Shown here piece by piece: positions 12,441 to 25,970 of a stretch of 64,000 nucleotides of DNA. The stretch comes from Rotaria macrura (lineage: Eukaryota > Rotifera > Eurotatoria > Philodinida > Philodinidae): NCBI GenBank assembly GCA_900239685.1, contig OENT01000434.1, forward strand, positions 53,664-117,663, given 5' to 3'. The position numbers and the translations under genes are program-made. The first letter of the stretch is position 1. The number at the start of each line of letters is the position of its first letter. The notes under the pieces are model-generated. The model saw only the letters and a list, made by a program, of their open reading frames with translations. It had not been told where the DNA came from and did no database searches.

Positions 12441-13194
12441 CGAGTGGTCGCAAAGTTTTGGCACAAAATGTTTGTTCATTTTTGACCCATTCGAAAATAT
12501 TTCCGACGAGTCCACATCTATGCATGAGATGCAGAATTGTATGCTCTTCCGAAACTTGAACTTGTAAATTTCTTTTTGGCTTTTGTTTGAGATTTATGAA
12601 ATAATCTTTGAATGGTCCAAAAGATTAGTTTGGACGGCAAGCAAACACGTTTGGCTAACTCTTAGAAATTCCTTTGTGAAGATGCTAAAAATTTGTCGGA
12701 TATGGTTGTTTTGTAGATGGAACAGTTCTTGAAAAAATGTGGTAGTGAATTAAATTGTAGCTTTTGTCCAATGAGAACCATACGCATTTTTAGAAGAGCT
12801 CGTTTTCACATAAAACGCTTTTTTGTCAAAAAGTCGATTTTTCTAAAATGACGATTGAGGAAACACGAAAATTCATAAGCTTTGTCGAAAGGCACAAAGG
12901 ATTCAATTACTTCATTTTCTAGAGTATAATCACAGACGTTTCAACTTTTAGCTTTTGGACACAAAAGTGAAAATCCAAAACTGTGCAGAAAAACTTCTGT
13001 CCAAACTAAGTTTTTATACCATTGAAAGATTATTTCATAAATCTCAAAGAAAAACCGACATGGAATTTCTAAGTCCATGTTCGAAAAGAGCACACAATGC
13101 TGCTTCTAACGCATAGATTGTAACTGGTCGAAAATATTTTCAAATGGGTTAAAACTGAACAAACATTTTGTGCCAAAACTTTGCGACCCATTGT
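12441..13194. mobile_element. Tc1/mariner-type non-autonomous element
   Basis: Long terminal inverted repeats: GTCGCAAAGTTTTGGCACAA begins at 12448, and its reverse complement ends at about 13188. The arms match for more than 200 bp inward with scattered changes (for example GAGATTTATGAAATAATCTT near 12589 and inverted near 13045). A TA dinucleotide flanks each end (12439-12440 and 13195-13196), as expected for Tc1/mariner insertion. Length is about 754 bp with no transposase frame, so it would be mobilised in trans. The assignment comes from TIR style and the TA flanks. Confidence 0.85.
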
Positions 13195-13196
13195 TA

Positions 13197-14130
13197 TATC
13201 ATAACAAATTAGTATAACTCTGCTAGAAAATTCAACAATACTGACGCACATAGACATTCTGCGAAAACACGAAAAGATATTCTTTTATTTATCATAACTT
13301 TTATTGTTTGAGATATACTACATGAATCAATTTGTTCTTCAATGAGAAAAATTCATTAAATAATCATTCATTTAACTGTGTCATTTATATAGACTCCATT
13401 TAGTACATACAGGTCGATCTCAACATGTTTATTCTTGATAGGTCTGATAAAGAAATGATAAGATATTTAAACATAGAGAAACTTTTTCATAAATCAACAG
13501 TGATTAAATACAATTGAAAAAGACTGATTGGATAATCTTCGATATTCTAGTTTAAAATCTAAATGAATGCTTACAAAGTTAATTCTACGATGAACGTATT
13601 CCTGATTGAAGATCTAAGTGTGTCGAATTCACAGGAGAATGAATAAAAATTCAGTGCATTAATTAACATTAAAATTCCCACGACAGACGATGTTTTATCT
13701 GAAGAAAAAACTTTCAAGGTTCGATTTCACTTAGTATCTCCTCATCGTAGGTATTCAAATGACATGATCAATCCAAGAAGGCTTTTGCCTTATTAAAATT
13801 TCTTCCATGAACCGATGTACTTTAGGAAAAAGTTAATAGCTCATGTTGACCTACATCGACCCACCATACATTAACAAATTATCGAGAAACAAATCGATCG
13901 ACTTTTTTCTTCAGTAAAAAATTGAAGTAACATTGATGTAATACTAATAGAAGAAGAGGATCATTTACTTCATTCGACTGTAAGACAGACTTTTTCTAGG
14001 TGTTGACCACATTCTATTAGTCATTCGCTGGCAACTTCTTGATTCTAAGTGCTTCGATTATATATCTTCATGCTGTAACTTTATGAACGAACGAAAAACT
14101 AATCAAATTTAACAATGAAGAAGAAAACGA
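13197..14130. other. intergenic, no gene seen
   Basis: AT-rich sequence between the mariner-type element and the 3' end of the GPCR gene. No coding pattern or repeat recognised. Confidence 0.5.
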
Positions 14131-15635
14131 CTACAATCCATCTGATAAGCGATCATTATAGATCGATGACATCGAATAAACATCATTTGATAATGTTACA
14201 TTTAATAAATTACGATTTGAACACTCTCCTTTCTCATGAGATCTTGAATTTTGTTTTCCAGTAAATCTAAGCATCGTTCCACTATTTTCTTGTTCATCCG
14301 TTAAATAATTTCGGAATAATTGAAATCGGTGTAAGCCTAACATGTGAATGGCAGATGAACGATAATGATTCACACGTAAGATATAGATAAAAAAATTAAT
14401 ACATAATGCAGCTATATTTAATAATTCACTTAAACGTTTTAATATATGTAAGGATAATATTAAATGAATACTGCAATGAGATTGATAATAGCGTACTATG
14501 AAGTAGGATAGAGTTTGAACAATAGCATAGGGAAAATATAATGAAAGAAATATTAATGATATTAATGTTAATGTTGATGTTAATTTTGAACGTAGATGTT
14601 CATTTTGATGACCGACGATTTGGCGTGGAGCATGAAGACGTTTGAGAATAGCTAAGATATTAAATTTAATGAAATTTTAATTTTAAAATAAATTTCAAAG
14701 GCAAACCTGCATTACTAGCTATCAAGATAACAGCCGGTATGATTGTGTAAAAGAAAAGATGAAAAATATAATTATGCCAAAAAATAAAAACCTTCATTTT
14801 TGCTGAAGTCAACGATGGTGATACTCTACACGAACATATTTGTTTGTATTGAATTTTTTTCGTTTGATTTAAATCATTTTTTCGATGAAACATGGCACTA
14901 TATTGAAAGCCTGTCGGTCGACAAATCCATTCTTTATAAATTAAATGCGGTAGATTGATTATAAGTGAAAAAAAGATAAATATAAAAATAATCCGTTTAG
15001 CAGATTTTCTATTGCAAATGCGACGGGATAGATTAGGCCACTTTTTAGACCATGGCTCACAAACCAGTATAACACGATCGATAGTTAAACCAACAATTGT
15101 CCAACATGAAAGTAAAATAATCGAATATTTTGAATAATCATACAATTTACAAATAAATGATACACGAAAATTTAGCAAACTTTTTGAAAATAAATAAATG
15201 AATAAATCATTTGATGATTGCAGACATTCATAGAATAAAGTTAAGAAATCGAAAAATGTTAAAGCTCGAACATATTCAACAAATGAATATTGTGAAAATG
15301 GCAAACGATATATGACCAGAAAACATACGACATTACCACTCAGTCCAATGAAACCAATCAGAAGTGTACCTGAAAATTAAAATTTCGTTGACGATTACTC
15401 TCATATACATATATATATATATATATAATTAATTAATTAAGTGAATTTTATTTCTGATGTTTCCTTTCTTTGAAATATTTCGTGGCAATTAAAATAAAAC
15501 AAGACCAATAATGAAATAGAAGAACTCACCAATGATATTGATCCACCACCACCACGATCCTGAATCGTCATTAAAAGCTTGATCTAGGATACGAAGTGAG
15601 TAATTTTTTTGTTGAAATATTTCAGCACAATTCAT
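14131..15635 (-). CDS. rhodopsin-like (class A) GPCR, three exons, 429 aa
   Basis: Exons 15530-15635, 14707-15369 and 14131-14651. Introns are 160 nt (15370-15529, donor GTGAGT, containing an AT microsatellite) and 55 nt (14652-14706). The joined CDS is 1290 nt with consistent phases. Seven membrane segments can be placed: TM1 about 34-56 with N48 in GN, TM2 68-90 with D76, TM3 112-136 preceded by C109 and ending in DRV (133-135, the E/DRY position), TM4 159-180, TM5 228-256, TM6 282-305 with FPY at 296-298, and TM7 327-349 with NFFIY (342-346) in place of NPxxY. Cysteines at 214 and 216 could pair with C109. N11 is a sequon. Resembles the divergent neuropeptide (FMRFamide-like) receptor group; the ligand is unknown. 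An acceptor ctctatag-like site lies 11 nt before the ATG. Confidence 0.88.
15409..15427. repeat. AT microsatellite inside GPCR intron 1
   Basis: AT dinucleotide run followed by TAAT repeats. It helps explain why this intron (160 nt) is longer than its neighbour (55 nt). Confidence 0.85.
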
Positions 15636-15646
15636 TTCACATTTGT

Positions 15647-18600
15647 CTATGAAGAAAATAATTAAATACATGTTTTTTAATGCAGAAGTATTGAATATAT
15701 ATACCTGGAATATAACTTTTGATGTCTTCACTAAAAGGAAAACAGTGACTGGCACATACTTGCTTAGCTGTTTTCTTCCTTTCTTATTAGAAGAACGAAG
15801 CCAGTCAGAAACAGACACTTGTAAAGAAGAAAAAAGTCTTTTTTTTTCTTTCATGCAAATTTCCCTCTTGTTTATTGCAAGTATGCTTTTAAGGGTAGCT
15901 AACTTGGTTCGGTCCTTATTCAGTTATGTTTTTGCTGTTTTTGTTACTTTTATCATGCAAAGTACAAAATGAGAGTATAAACTTGAACAATAATATTATT
16001 CAAAAGTTAGTTACTAAAAGAAAAGATCTGAGACTGACTAGTGTTAATAAACTACTTCGATCAATTTACAAAAGAAGAATTTTCTTTATTTGATACGATT
16101 CATAATATGGATGTGTTATTTTTTTCTTACTATGTAAAGTATCAGTCGAAGTCAACAGTTAAGAACTTCCTGATTGCCATTGAATTTTCTTCGATTGCAA
16201 TGCATGTGTGAGTTTTTTTTGTAACTTATGGTGTAATGAGTGCATGTTCCTTCTTTTGCGTATGTTCACTTTTATGTCGTCATGTAAATGTGTAAATAGA
16301 TTAGAGATTTACTAGATAGAATTTATATAATTGTTTGACATCGTGTTAAGTGATTTTGCTCAAGACAAGCAGATTCACACTTAATCTCATGAAGAGACTG
16401 ACTTTAAAAAGCAAAATTTATCATTCAAAAAATTATATGTGAATCCGCTAAATGTCTTGTTCGTGCTCAACAGTCATGCAAAAATGATCTTGTTTAACAC
16501 TTTAAGATCTTTGCAAATATCTTAGTGTTGACAAATATCCGATTTTTTACGTAAGATTGTATAATGTTTTGTTTGCACAACAAACATTACACTATTTTCA
16601 GGAAAAGAAATTTAGCTTTAAGAAGAAAATTTTCTGTTTATTTAGGAAGTTATATTTTTGCGAATGTTGTCTAGATTCGGCAAATGAATAGACAAACGAG
16701 ATAAAAACAGTAAGTGAATCGTTTGTATTTGCCAACTCCCAATCGGTTGTTTGAAAAAATAGAATATCGCACTTATTCAAGTAGACAAATATTAAATTAC
16801 ATCGGGAATCTATTTGGAATACATTTGTTTGTTTATTAAATAGAAGAACGGCATCTCTCGAATGAAACTTATTCTGATAGAAATTTTTCATTGAAAATAG
16901 ACAAGAATGAATGTATCTCAAGTTATGATCATTGAATGTCTTCTTTTTAATGCACAGGACTCATTGTTAAAATATGAGTTTTCACGGATGTGATCTAATG
17001 TGGCAGTCAAGTTTTTTAAGTATCTATAATTTATGTAAATGTGAGCTTTGTGGCCTGATTCTAGAACGAAGGAGCAGTAATTCTAAAATTAGCAATCATT
17101 TATTGTTTTATTACTGAAAGATCCATGTAAAATTATTTGATAATGTACAAAGTGTATCATGATGAAACGGTGAAACGATGATCGGAATCAACTGAGAAAT
17201 TTTCATTATATGCATTGTTATGATTTTCATACGAATTCATCAATATTACATCGAACAAGTACGAATGTGATATGTGTCCTTAATAAAAATTTTCAGTCGC
17301 ATTTTTTCTCTTGTTATCTTTAACTAGAAGCTGTCAAGTTGCATAAGAAAAGGGTATTTACTAACAATTATAATCGATGTTCATATTTTTCTCGATATGT
17401 GAAATTGGATTTTGCTTTATCGTTATTTCTGTTAAGAGTTTTTCATAGTACCAGAATTGTACTGTTTACTATGAAACTCTGCAAGATTAATCCAATCATC
17501 ATAAGCGAAGAAACTAAATCGAAAAGTATTTGACGGCACAGAAGAAATTGGTCTCTCAACTATTTTCGAATTTTTTCTTCCATTTCCATTTTGATTTTAA
17601 CACTCTTTTAATTAAAGATGGCCATTGAAATACTACACAAAATGATGTATTTTATTTAACGAATATAATCTCCTCGATTTAGTTTTATTCAATGTAATCA
17701 TACAATAAAATCAATTACGGAATTATTAATTTTTTCTTTTTTAACTCTTTTACGCAACACTCTATTTCTTCCATCAGCGTTGATTTTGCTGCTACATGTC
17801 TCAGATTCATTGGTTCAACAAGCTCATTCCATAAGCAATAAACTCATGAAGATAAATTAGGTAAACTAGGCAGTCAATGGGTCTTTAGAATAAATTCAAC
17901 AAAATGACCAGAACTCCATTTCCGATTCAGATGATGCATATGAGAGTTTATCAACATCTGCCTGGTGTATTCCGTCGTTTTCAGGCATTTTTGTGCCGGT
18001 TACTCTAGATATTAAGAGTATATCGTTGATTTATTTTTCTGCATCGACTGTTGAATCTTTTAAAACTATTGGCATCGTGAATTCTTATCGACATACATGC
18101 AAGCATAGCATCACCAAGATTTTAGTTTCTTCACGAACAGAAGATTTTCTATCAGTCTCTTCCCTGTTTTCAGCTCACAACAGATCCGCATCTGAGAGTT
18201 ATACATTCCGTAGATATATCAAAACATTTTTCGTTGGTGAAAATCCATCGTTGAATATTATCTTTCGTATTATTATTTAACATTCAATAAGAAAATTGAA
18301 TCCTTTTTTGTTTCTAAAAATAGGTAAGTTTCGGCAGATTAACTTTCTTGCATGACAAACACTCAAGATCCTTCCGAAATATGTGATAGGAACTTCTTCT
18401 TTAACTATTTATTTCAGTCGCCGGTATTCTTGTTGACACACATTTCTTTTTAGCTAAACGACATTTGATCTTCGAGATGTGAAATTTCTTCTCAACTTTA
18501 TGTACATGAACGATGGGAGCTGGAAGATACTTTGATTGAGTCGATTTTATTCAGCATTTGAACCCATTGTTTTATAGTTCATAATGAAACTACTCTACCT

Positions 18601-19415
18601 AAATCGCGATAGATTCTTTTTGTTATATCACCATTTTCATTTTCATTGTTTAAAGCTTTTCAACGGCTTCAATTTTTATCCTTATTCAAGTAATTACTTA
18701 TAAAGCAAGTTACTGATTTTGAATCACATATGTTTTAGTAGAGAATTTCAAGTATCATATTTCAATAGAAAAGATGTGCCGGCCAAGATGATAATAATGG
18801 AGAAAATTCAAAAATACTGAGAGGGCGATTTATTGTTCGGCCCCCGACAGTTTCTTTTAAGTGCACTCTTTAGTGTGAGTAGTACCTCAGAATTCGAATA
18901 TCTTAGCTCGTACTTTTTTTCCTTTCAGGATAATTTAAATATGCCAGTTTTCCAGTGAGAGTATAGGCAATTTGTCGACTTTTAGAAATAATATACTATA
19001 TTTCAATGCATTAGCTTCTAATAGAAATACAATAGATGCAATGACATGATAATGCAATCCATTTCAAGCATTATAATGCATTACTTTTTTAAAATCAATT
19101 TAATTTATGAATATTTCAATGACTTATTATGTATGAAATGAAGCATATGATTTCTGTTAACTCGATCTGATACATTAAGAGCGTTCATGTGTTGTGCTCT
19201 AATGACAATATATCCTTAAAATTTTATGTTTACATATATGCCTTTTATTTCAATAATCCAATACCTATTCTGTTATAGTTATATGCTCAGACCTAAACCG
19301 TAACCCTTGTTCCTATCGGTATGCCCTTAGACTTATGTAAGCATATCATTACTCTTATCTCTTCAGAACCCCACATATAGCATCAAATCTCTATAGCTAC
19401 TCGTACAGCTATTTT
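15647..19415. other. 3.8-kb stretch without a recognised gene
   Basis: Open frames on both strands (15489-15972, 16598-16921, 17339-17533, 17993-18280) show no family resemblance. I tested joining the minus-strand frame upstream of the GPCR as a first exon; the phases do not agree. No RNA gene or element ends were recognised. Confidence 0.5.
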
Positions 19416-19423
19416 CTTACCAA

Positions 19424-19902
19424 CAAGGAGGAAACGGCGGATTGTTGGGATTGCCAATCCCAAAGCAATCCCAAAAATCCCAAAAGCAAACAGCAATGTC
19501 CTCTTGTAAATGAAGGAATTTCGAGCTGAAATTTGTATCATATGTAGACCTCGTGGTTCTTAAAATATCATAAAAGTTTCAATGTAAACGAGTGTTTCCT
19601 TCGTAAGATAATCAACATTCAAGAAAAAAAGATTTTCTGATCGTGCTGTGAAATACGAGTATTGCTTGCGATCACACTATCTTCAGGAGAAAACATCCGT
19701 TTACGCTGAAACTTTTAGAATATGCTAAGAACCACAAGACCTACATATGATAAAAATTTCAGCCTGAAATTCCTTCGTTTTCACGAGGAGATTGCTGGTG
19801 AAATTTGGGATTGTCAAAATCCGAAAATCCGAAAGAAATCCAAACAACCCAAAGAAAATCAAAAAATCAAAAAAAATTCCGAAATCCGCCGTTTCCCCCT
19901 TG
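19424..19902. mobile_element. hAT-type miniature inverted-repeat element
   Basis: Terminal inverted repeats CAAGGAGGAAACGGCGGATT (19424-19443) and the reverse complement of CAAGGGGGAAACGGCGGATT (19883-19902) differ at one base. A perfect 8-bp duplication CTTACCAA flanks the element (19416-19423 and 19903-19910), diagnostic of hAT insertion. Length is 479 bp and it is nearly palindromic inside. There is no transposase; the apparent open frames here (for example 19725-20024) come from the AT-rich arms and the flank. Confidence 0.93.
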
Positions 19903-19910
19903 CTTACCAA

Positions 19911-22900
19911 CCAATCTTTCTTCGTCTGGACTCTTGTTTTTATTACCTTACACCTATCTGTTTCAAATAGTATTATCATACATAAAATAAAATGATTACG
20001 CATCAATCTATTGATGTTATACAAACGTAGATACCTTCGTGAAGATGCGTGATCACTTTATATCGTTGAAATTTTTTCCTTGCACATACCTAGCTATGTT
20101 GATAAGTTTTTGACACTTTTCTTCCATGCACATCATAAAGGCTAAAATTTTGTAACTTGATATTGAGGGAAAATACGAAAGTGCTATATATCAAGGTACT
20201 CCAAATACCGATAAGATTTACGTTCTGAAATTTTATAAATATTTCAAATGTGTCATTCGTGTACGTGACAAGTAAATTAGTTTTAACTAATTCTATGTAC
20301 ATAATTTTATCTATGAAAAATACATAGTTCTGAAATAAATTTCAATAAATCACTGTGAAAAGTATGCAAAAGTTGGGAAACAGATACTATTACGATGACC
20401 TTTTATATACGGTAGGAGCCGGCGAACGTTTACGACTATCGTTTTTTAGCTCTTACTGATTCACACATTCTGCTCACCCCATGAAAACTTGTTAACATGT
20501 CATAAAACAAGTGAAAAAGCACATATCACTAGTTTTGTTTGAAGTCTCCTAAGAAAAATTATTTACTTATCAGAATGTTAGTCAGTACTATGCATTTCAT
20601 TCACAAGCTCTAACAAGATTTCCTAACTATCATAGTAATTATGCAATTCTTCATGCTTTGGTCATTACTCAGATACTTTCAGATTCACTTGTTTCAAGGA
20701 GAAATATCGTGATTTCCTTTCAATTATAGCACCGTCTATCATGTTTTCATCAATTATTCTCGATTGAATATTTTTGCCCGTTTGATTACACAGAAAACAA
20801 CTTGAGCTTCATTCTGATGATTTCGACGAGTATAAGACCAATCATAAAATAAGGTCCTTTGAGGATAATTGAATTATTTCTCATTTTGAATTGCTTATTA
20901 TTCAGATAGAATGCATGCATAATTGTACTCAGGAAACGTTTTCTATAGTAAACATTCTTTTATCAATCAGATTCTATAATTGTAAATTATTACCTCATTG
21001 TAATTATCTATTTATTTCTCCTGTTTTATATTAAGCTGTCACTTTCAAGGCAAAAATCAAGAGTGAAGAAGTGAAAAGTACCATAAATATACACGCATTC
21101 TCGATGCATGGCTTTACATCAAGCTAACACTTATCTCGTTCACGTACCTGTTTTCGAATGTGATGTTGATTCACACAATGCAAGTATGTTTTCTGAATTC
21201 GAATTATGATCTTTTTATTATTTCTGATCATTTACGATGGAATTGATTCCTTTTAACTTAGTTATAAATATATTATCTATTTTAGATCATATTAACAATT
21301 AATTTAATAGGAGTAAATTTTTAAAATCTGAATTAATATTGATTTCTTTTCCATCATTTTTAAACCAAAATCGGTAGCATTATTTGTTGTTTGTCAATGC
21401 TTTTTATATTTATATCTATGAATAAAAGTAACTAGATATAACGGTAAACATCGACTGAGGTTATATTTCAGACTCTAGATGAGACGACAATAGTGCATAT
21501 GCAACTTATCATCACATGGCAGACACCACGATATAAGTGGGTCGGGATGGGTGTGCACGGCCGTGAATGCGTTGTTCTTCTCGAAACTCATACCTCCATT
21601 TACACCCTCATCCTCGAAATAGTCGCCATTACTTCTAGCGTTTAGAAGTTTCATACTGGGATATTTTTCGGTCTAGAATCAACTTGAGAAGTACTAAACA
21701 GATCACGGTTTTTTTATCTCATTCTGTGATTTTCAGTCAAATTCATTGAAACACTTGATCTGTTTATTGTATCTACTGCATCATGTAAAAATGTTTTGTT
21801 GCTCTCAAGATGTTAACTTTTGTGTAGTGCAACAGTAATTGAAATAGTCGTAATTGATTTCTAACCGTAGAGAAATGATTGGACCATATCGAAGTGTTAA
21901 TTATTTCAAAAGAATAGAACAGAAACTTTCTTAAAATATGATTGTTTTCAATGCTTTTATTATTTGTAAACTTGTCACTATACAAACGGATAGTGTTGAT
22001 CAATATCGTAGCTAATGACAGTCATTGAAATGAGAGGAATGTATTAGAAAAATTAAACTGCGGCTAAGTTCTATTAAGAGTAATCTTACGCACGCGCTGA
22101 TGATTAAAACTTAACTGAACTTTAATCATTCTGTCAAAAAGGAACTGAAATAAACTTGAATCAGCAGAGCTCGATTCAACGCGATCTCTGGGACACACCA
22201 TGGTCATAAAAATCTTCAAATTAATGTAAAATTCAGCAGTATTCAAAGTTTAGTGCCATTACAGATTATCAAATACAATTGAAAATTCATTAAAGCAAAA
22301 TGAGTCGTATGTTTTAAACAAACTTCAATCAAACTTAATTAAATTAGTCTTAGGTATGATTTTTCTGGCGCGGACCATAGAAAAAGGATACGATCTTTAA
22401 CTTTTCAGGATCGTATACAAATCAGTGAGCTACGTACCAGTTGAAATGCCATTAAATTTGACATCATTCAAAAAAAAAAGATCATGTTATAGAAATTCAA
22501 GAACTATGTTTTTCTTACTAGGATGCTTGAGTTTAGATGCAGGTTACAATACAAATCTGATGTGAAAATAAAGAAAGACTTCTCACACTTATACTCTTAT
22601 TTTCATATGTGCAGTGAACATATTCCAAATGTGTTGATTGCAATCGTAGAATCTTGGAAAAATGGGATTGACAAGGTATTAATTCACCATCGATATTCGT
22701 GGATTCCTAAATCTGAGTAATTGTACGCTTGAAAAAAGTACTATGCAACTGTAACCGTCATCATAAACAACGATTGTACTTTTTCTTGTATGTTTTTTCT
22801 CTACGAGAGTGTCATGTAATTAATATGAGATCAAATGTCTCCTTGTGCTATCATATTTGATACTGATTAAATGCAAAACGTTTCAATTAAAAATTTTCTA

Positions 22901-23451
22901 TGATGTCAAACTCAATCCATCCTTTTACATTTTTATCCGCCGGATTAATATTTTCCATTGCCTTTTACATTCTTTTTCAATCAAAACGATTGCTTGTTAT
23001 TTTCACAAGAGATGTTATCTGAAAAAAGAAGAAGATGTAAGTCCACTTTATCATTTGAAATGTTTCAGATCATGTGATTTGGAAGGAATCAACAAAGAAC
23101 CATTTTGAAGTTTAAAGCTATTTAGTTAGTGCTTAACAGATTCATTTGACCTGTAGATGACTGTACGATATTTTCTCATTGACTCTCTTCAGTTCTTGAA
23201 AACTTGATGAACTTGGACGAAGAATCAAATAATATTAATCTTTATTTTTTTTCTCATTTTCTTGCTTTGATAATACTTTAATGATTTCATTTTAACATCG
23301 TAATTATTTTCGGCTTAGTGGATTAAATGTATATTTTCGCTTGTCTCAAATTGCAAATGTATTTTTTCGTTAATGCACCTCGGTATATCTTGCCTCTGAT
23401 TTTTGCTCGTTTATAGACATATTCGAAAAACGAGAGGTAGCAAATAGCAAT
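19911..23451. other. 3.5-kb stretch without a recognised gene
   Basis: Only short frames without recognisable features (20090-20302, 21773-22003, 22523-22720, 22845-23108). A slightly GC-richer patch at about 21530-21620 has GGGTCGGGATGGGTGTG-type sequence that could be one end of an old element, but no partner end was found. Confidence 0.45.
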
Positions 23452-24757
23452 ATGCCAATCAATTGTGGAAAAACCATTTTTATCATTGTGTCGATCATTG
23501 TTCCTTTGGCAATAGCTAAAGTCCCTCGAACAGATGTCACCGTATCAGGTATCTCGTCGGGTGGTGCGATGGCCGTTCAACTACATATGGCTTTCTCGAA
23601 GGACATCAGTGGGTGTGGAATTTTGGCTGGTCCTCCCTATTATTGCGCTGGAAATTTAATGGCAGCTACGGCTTGCATGAGTGGTCCGATGACCACTATT
23701 TCAGCGGCAGGCATTAGCTTGAAATTGAAATGGTATGAATCAATTGGCAGTGTCGATAATCTTTCGAACATCAATGGTGATAACGTGTACATATTCACTG
23801 GTAAATATGACATTGTCGCCCTTCCTGGTACTGTCAAAATAAATGAAGATGTCTATCAGCCATTGGGTGCCAATATCAAGACAAACTACGATATGGCCGC
23901 TACACATGGCTTTCCGACGGATAACTTTGGAAAAAGTTGTACCACACTCAATCTCGAAAACTATATCAATAACTGGTTCGTAGAACGAACAAAATATGAA
24001 AAAAATTTGGATCCGCGAATCTTTGTTTTTTGTTTGATATAGCGATTTCAATATGGCTTATGATATATTGAATCATCTCTATGGTGGAAACTTAATTAAA
24101 CCAAGAGCGGGTACGGAAACTCCACTTCTTGGTCAAATGGCCATATACGATCAGAAAGCATTCATGAATCCTCCTGCATCATTGACCAACAGTCAGACAC
24201 CGAGTTCATCTCTTTTGCAATGGGTAACAAAAAGTATGAGCTTATACACGAGTGAAAACTGGGCTTGGCCAACATCAGGTATTGTGAATTGGACGATACC
24301 AAGTGTTAAAGCATCCCCAAGCATGAAAAAAGCAACTACACGAGCACTATCGTATGGTTTTGATGAAGAAGGCTTTATCTACTTCCCACCAGCCTGTGCT
24401 CAAGGCCAGAAATGTTCGATTCATGTTGCTCTTCATGGCTGTCAACAAGGTTTTCCTATCTAATGTAAAATTTCTGTTGAAGACTGTTTTCATTTGGCTC
24501 TAGGAAAACACTATGTTGATGATGTATTTGCAACGAAAGCCGGTTATTTGGAAGTTGCTGAACTCAACAATTTGATTGTCGTTTTTCCACAAGTGGCTCC
24601 AACATACTTCCTTCCTACGAATCCAATGGGCTGTTGGGATTGGTGGGGATACAGTTCACTATCATATGCTACGAAAACCGCGCCACAAATGGCAGGTGTC
24701 AAGAAAATGATTGATACAGTGCGCTTACTTAATCAAGCTATGGTTGCCTCTGTTTGA
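23452..24757 (+). CDS. extracellular poly(3-hydroxybutyrate) depolymerase-like esterase
   Basis: Three exons (23452-23975, 24043-24449, 24504-24757) with introns of 67 and 54 nt; the joined CDS is 1185 nt, 394 aa. Residues 1-22 are a clear signal peptide. The lipase box GISSG (33-37) carries the nucleophile S35; D120 in TGKYD and H152 in ATHGF complete the expected triad. Further family signatures are the Cys-rich PYYC segment, the YINNC junction spanning intron 1, [10 protein letters not shown] (oxyanion region) at the end of exon 2, and GCWDWWGY near the C-terminus. The family hydrolyses short-chain poly(hydroxyalkanoate) esters and is mainly bacterial. Here the catalytic parts are intact and introns are present, so it is a resident, probably functional gene that may have come from bacteria. 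AATAAA occurs at 24856-24861, about 100 nt after the stop. Confidence 0.93.
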
Positions 24758-24861
24758 AAAGCGATACAAATATTAGTAGAGAAGACTCATTTCAAGTGTA
24801 ATCTGCATTATTGACTATTTCTTTTCGGATGATTTTATCTATCGATGAAACAAGAAATAAA

Positions 24862-25970
24862 AAACGAAGTGATTCTAAAGATTTTCATGGATAGTCATGG
24901 GATCTCGAAAAGTTCACAGCTGTCCTCCTTTAAAAAACCTAAAATTATCGAAATTAAGAGTAGACTTACATAGTTTTCGTGTAGAATTTTTTTCTATCAG
25001 CGGCAATAAACCCTGAAAGACAAGATTTTCACAAAAGAGCAGTTTTTATTTAGTTTTCAGACTATGGTACTAGACCAGTTTTATTTCAATGAATCTGCAC
25101 ATCATTATTGCAACCAAGAAATCTGCACTAGTCTGATTAGTTGTTTCCTATTCTTTCTGTTGAAATATAAAATGCGTCTCAAAACATCTATCAACTGAAA
25201 TGCATTTGAATGCGATATGTACTTGTATGTTGGTAATATAAGGAATATGTTTCATGAATCCTCTTGTAACTTATAACTAAAACCGTGTATCGGTACTCTG
25301 AAAAAAGATGAACAATTCACAAGATTGACATGATTTCGTACGTACGTGATACCAGGTTATAAAAATATGACGAAGTTTTTAAAGAAATCGTAACTTTAAA
25401 GAAAAGTTTTGTGGACGATTCATCACTATATTGAATAGCTTTTGAAGTTTTGCGTCACTTTTTAAAAAGTGTAAGTCTCGTTGAAAGTACGCAACATACT
25501 CATTCTGCCTGTTACCATTGGACGCTAATAGTATAAATATTTATGGTTAAAATAACACCATAAGATTACATATTTTCACACTGACGAAAGACTTAAGTTG
25601 ATAGGATGCTAAATGATATTGTATACGAAAATTTAAGATTATCATAATACTCACGCAGATTCTATTTTGTTTACGTGTGTAGCTCTTCTAAGAACACCGA
25701 ACGATTGTTGTAGGAGATCATATTTGATTGAAGAATACACAGATCATTTTGAAACTTCTGAAACCTTCTGTACAAACTTATTCATAAAAGAAATTCGTTA
25801 CTTTGTTTAAAGGAGATTTGATTACAGATGTACGAAATTCAAGGTCTTTTTATTGGGTTTAAGAGAGTTTTAGTATGCTTTCGGCTTTGGTTTGGGTTTG
25901 AATTAGATCCTACAGTTTCCATATCTCATGAGGCTTTATAATATCATAGGTGAGAAACAAAAGTCAATAT
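24862..25970. other. intergenic, no gene seen
   Basis: No open frame of note, RNA gene or element end recognised between the depolymerase 3' end and the palindromic element that follows. Confidence 0.5.

Noticed and set aside
15643..15972. Frames upstream of the GPCR as an extra first exon
   Set aside because: The only donor in the minus frame gives a phase that puts a stop directly after the junction; the plus frame has no support.
19722..20024. Four overlapping short proteins, some Lys/Asn-rich
   Set aside because: They come from the right arm of the hAT-type element and the flank; composition is low-complexity.
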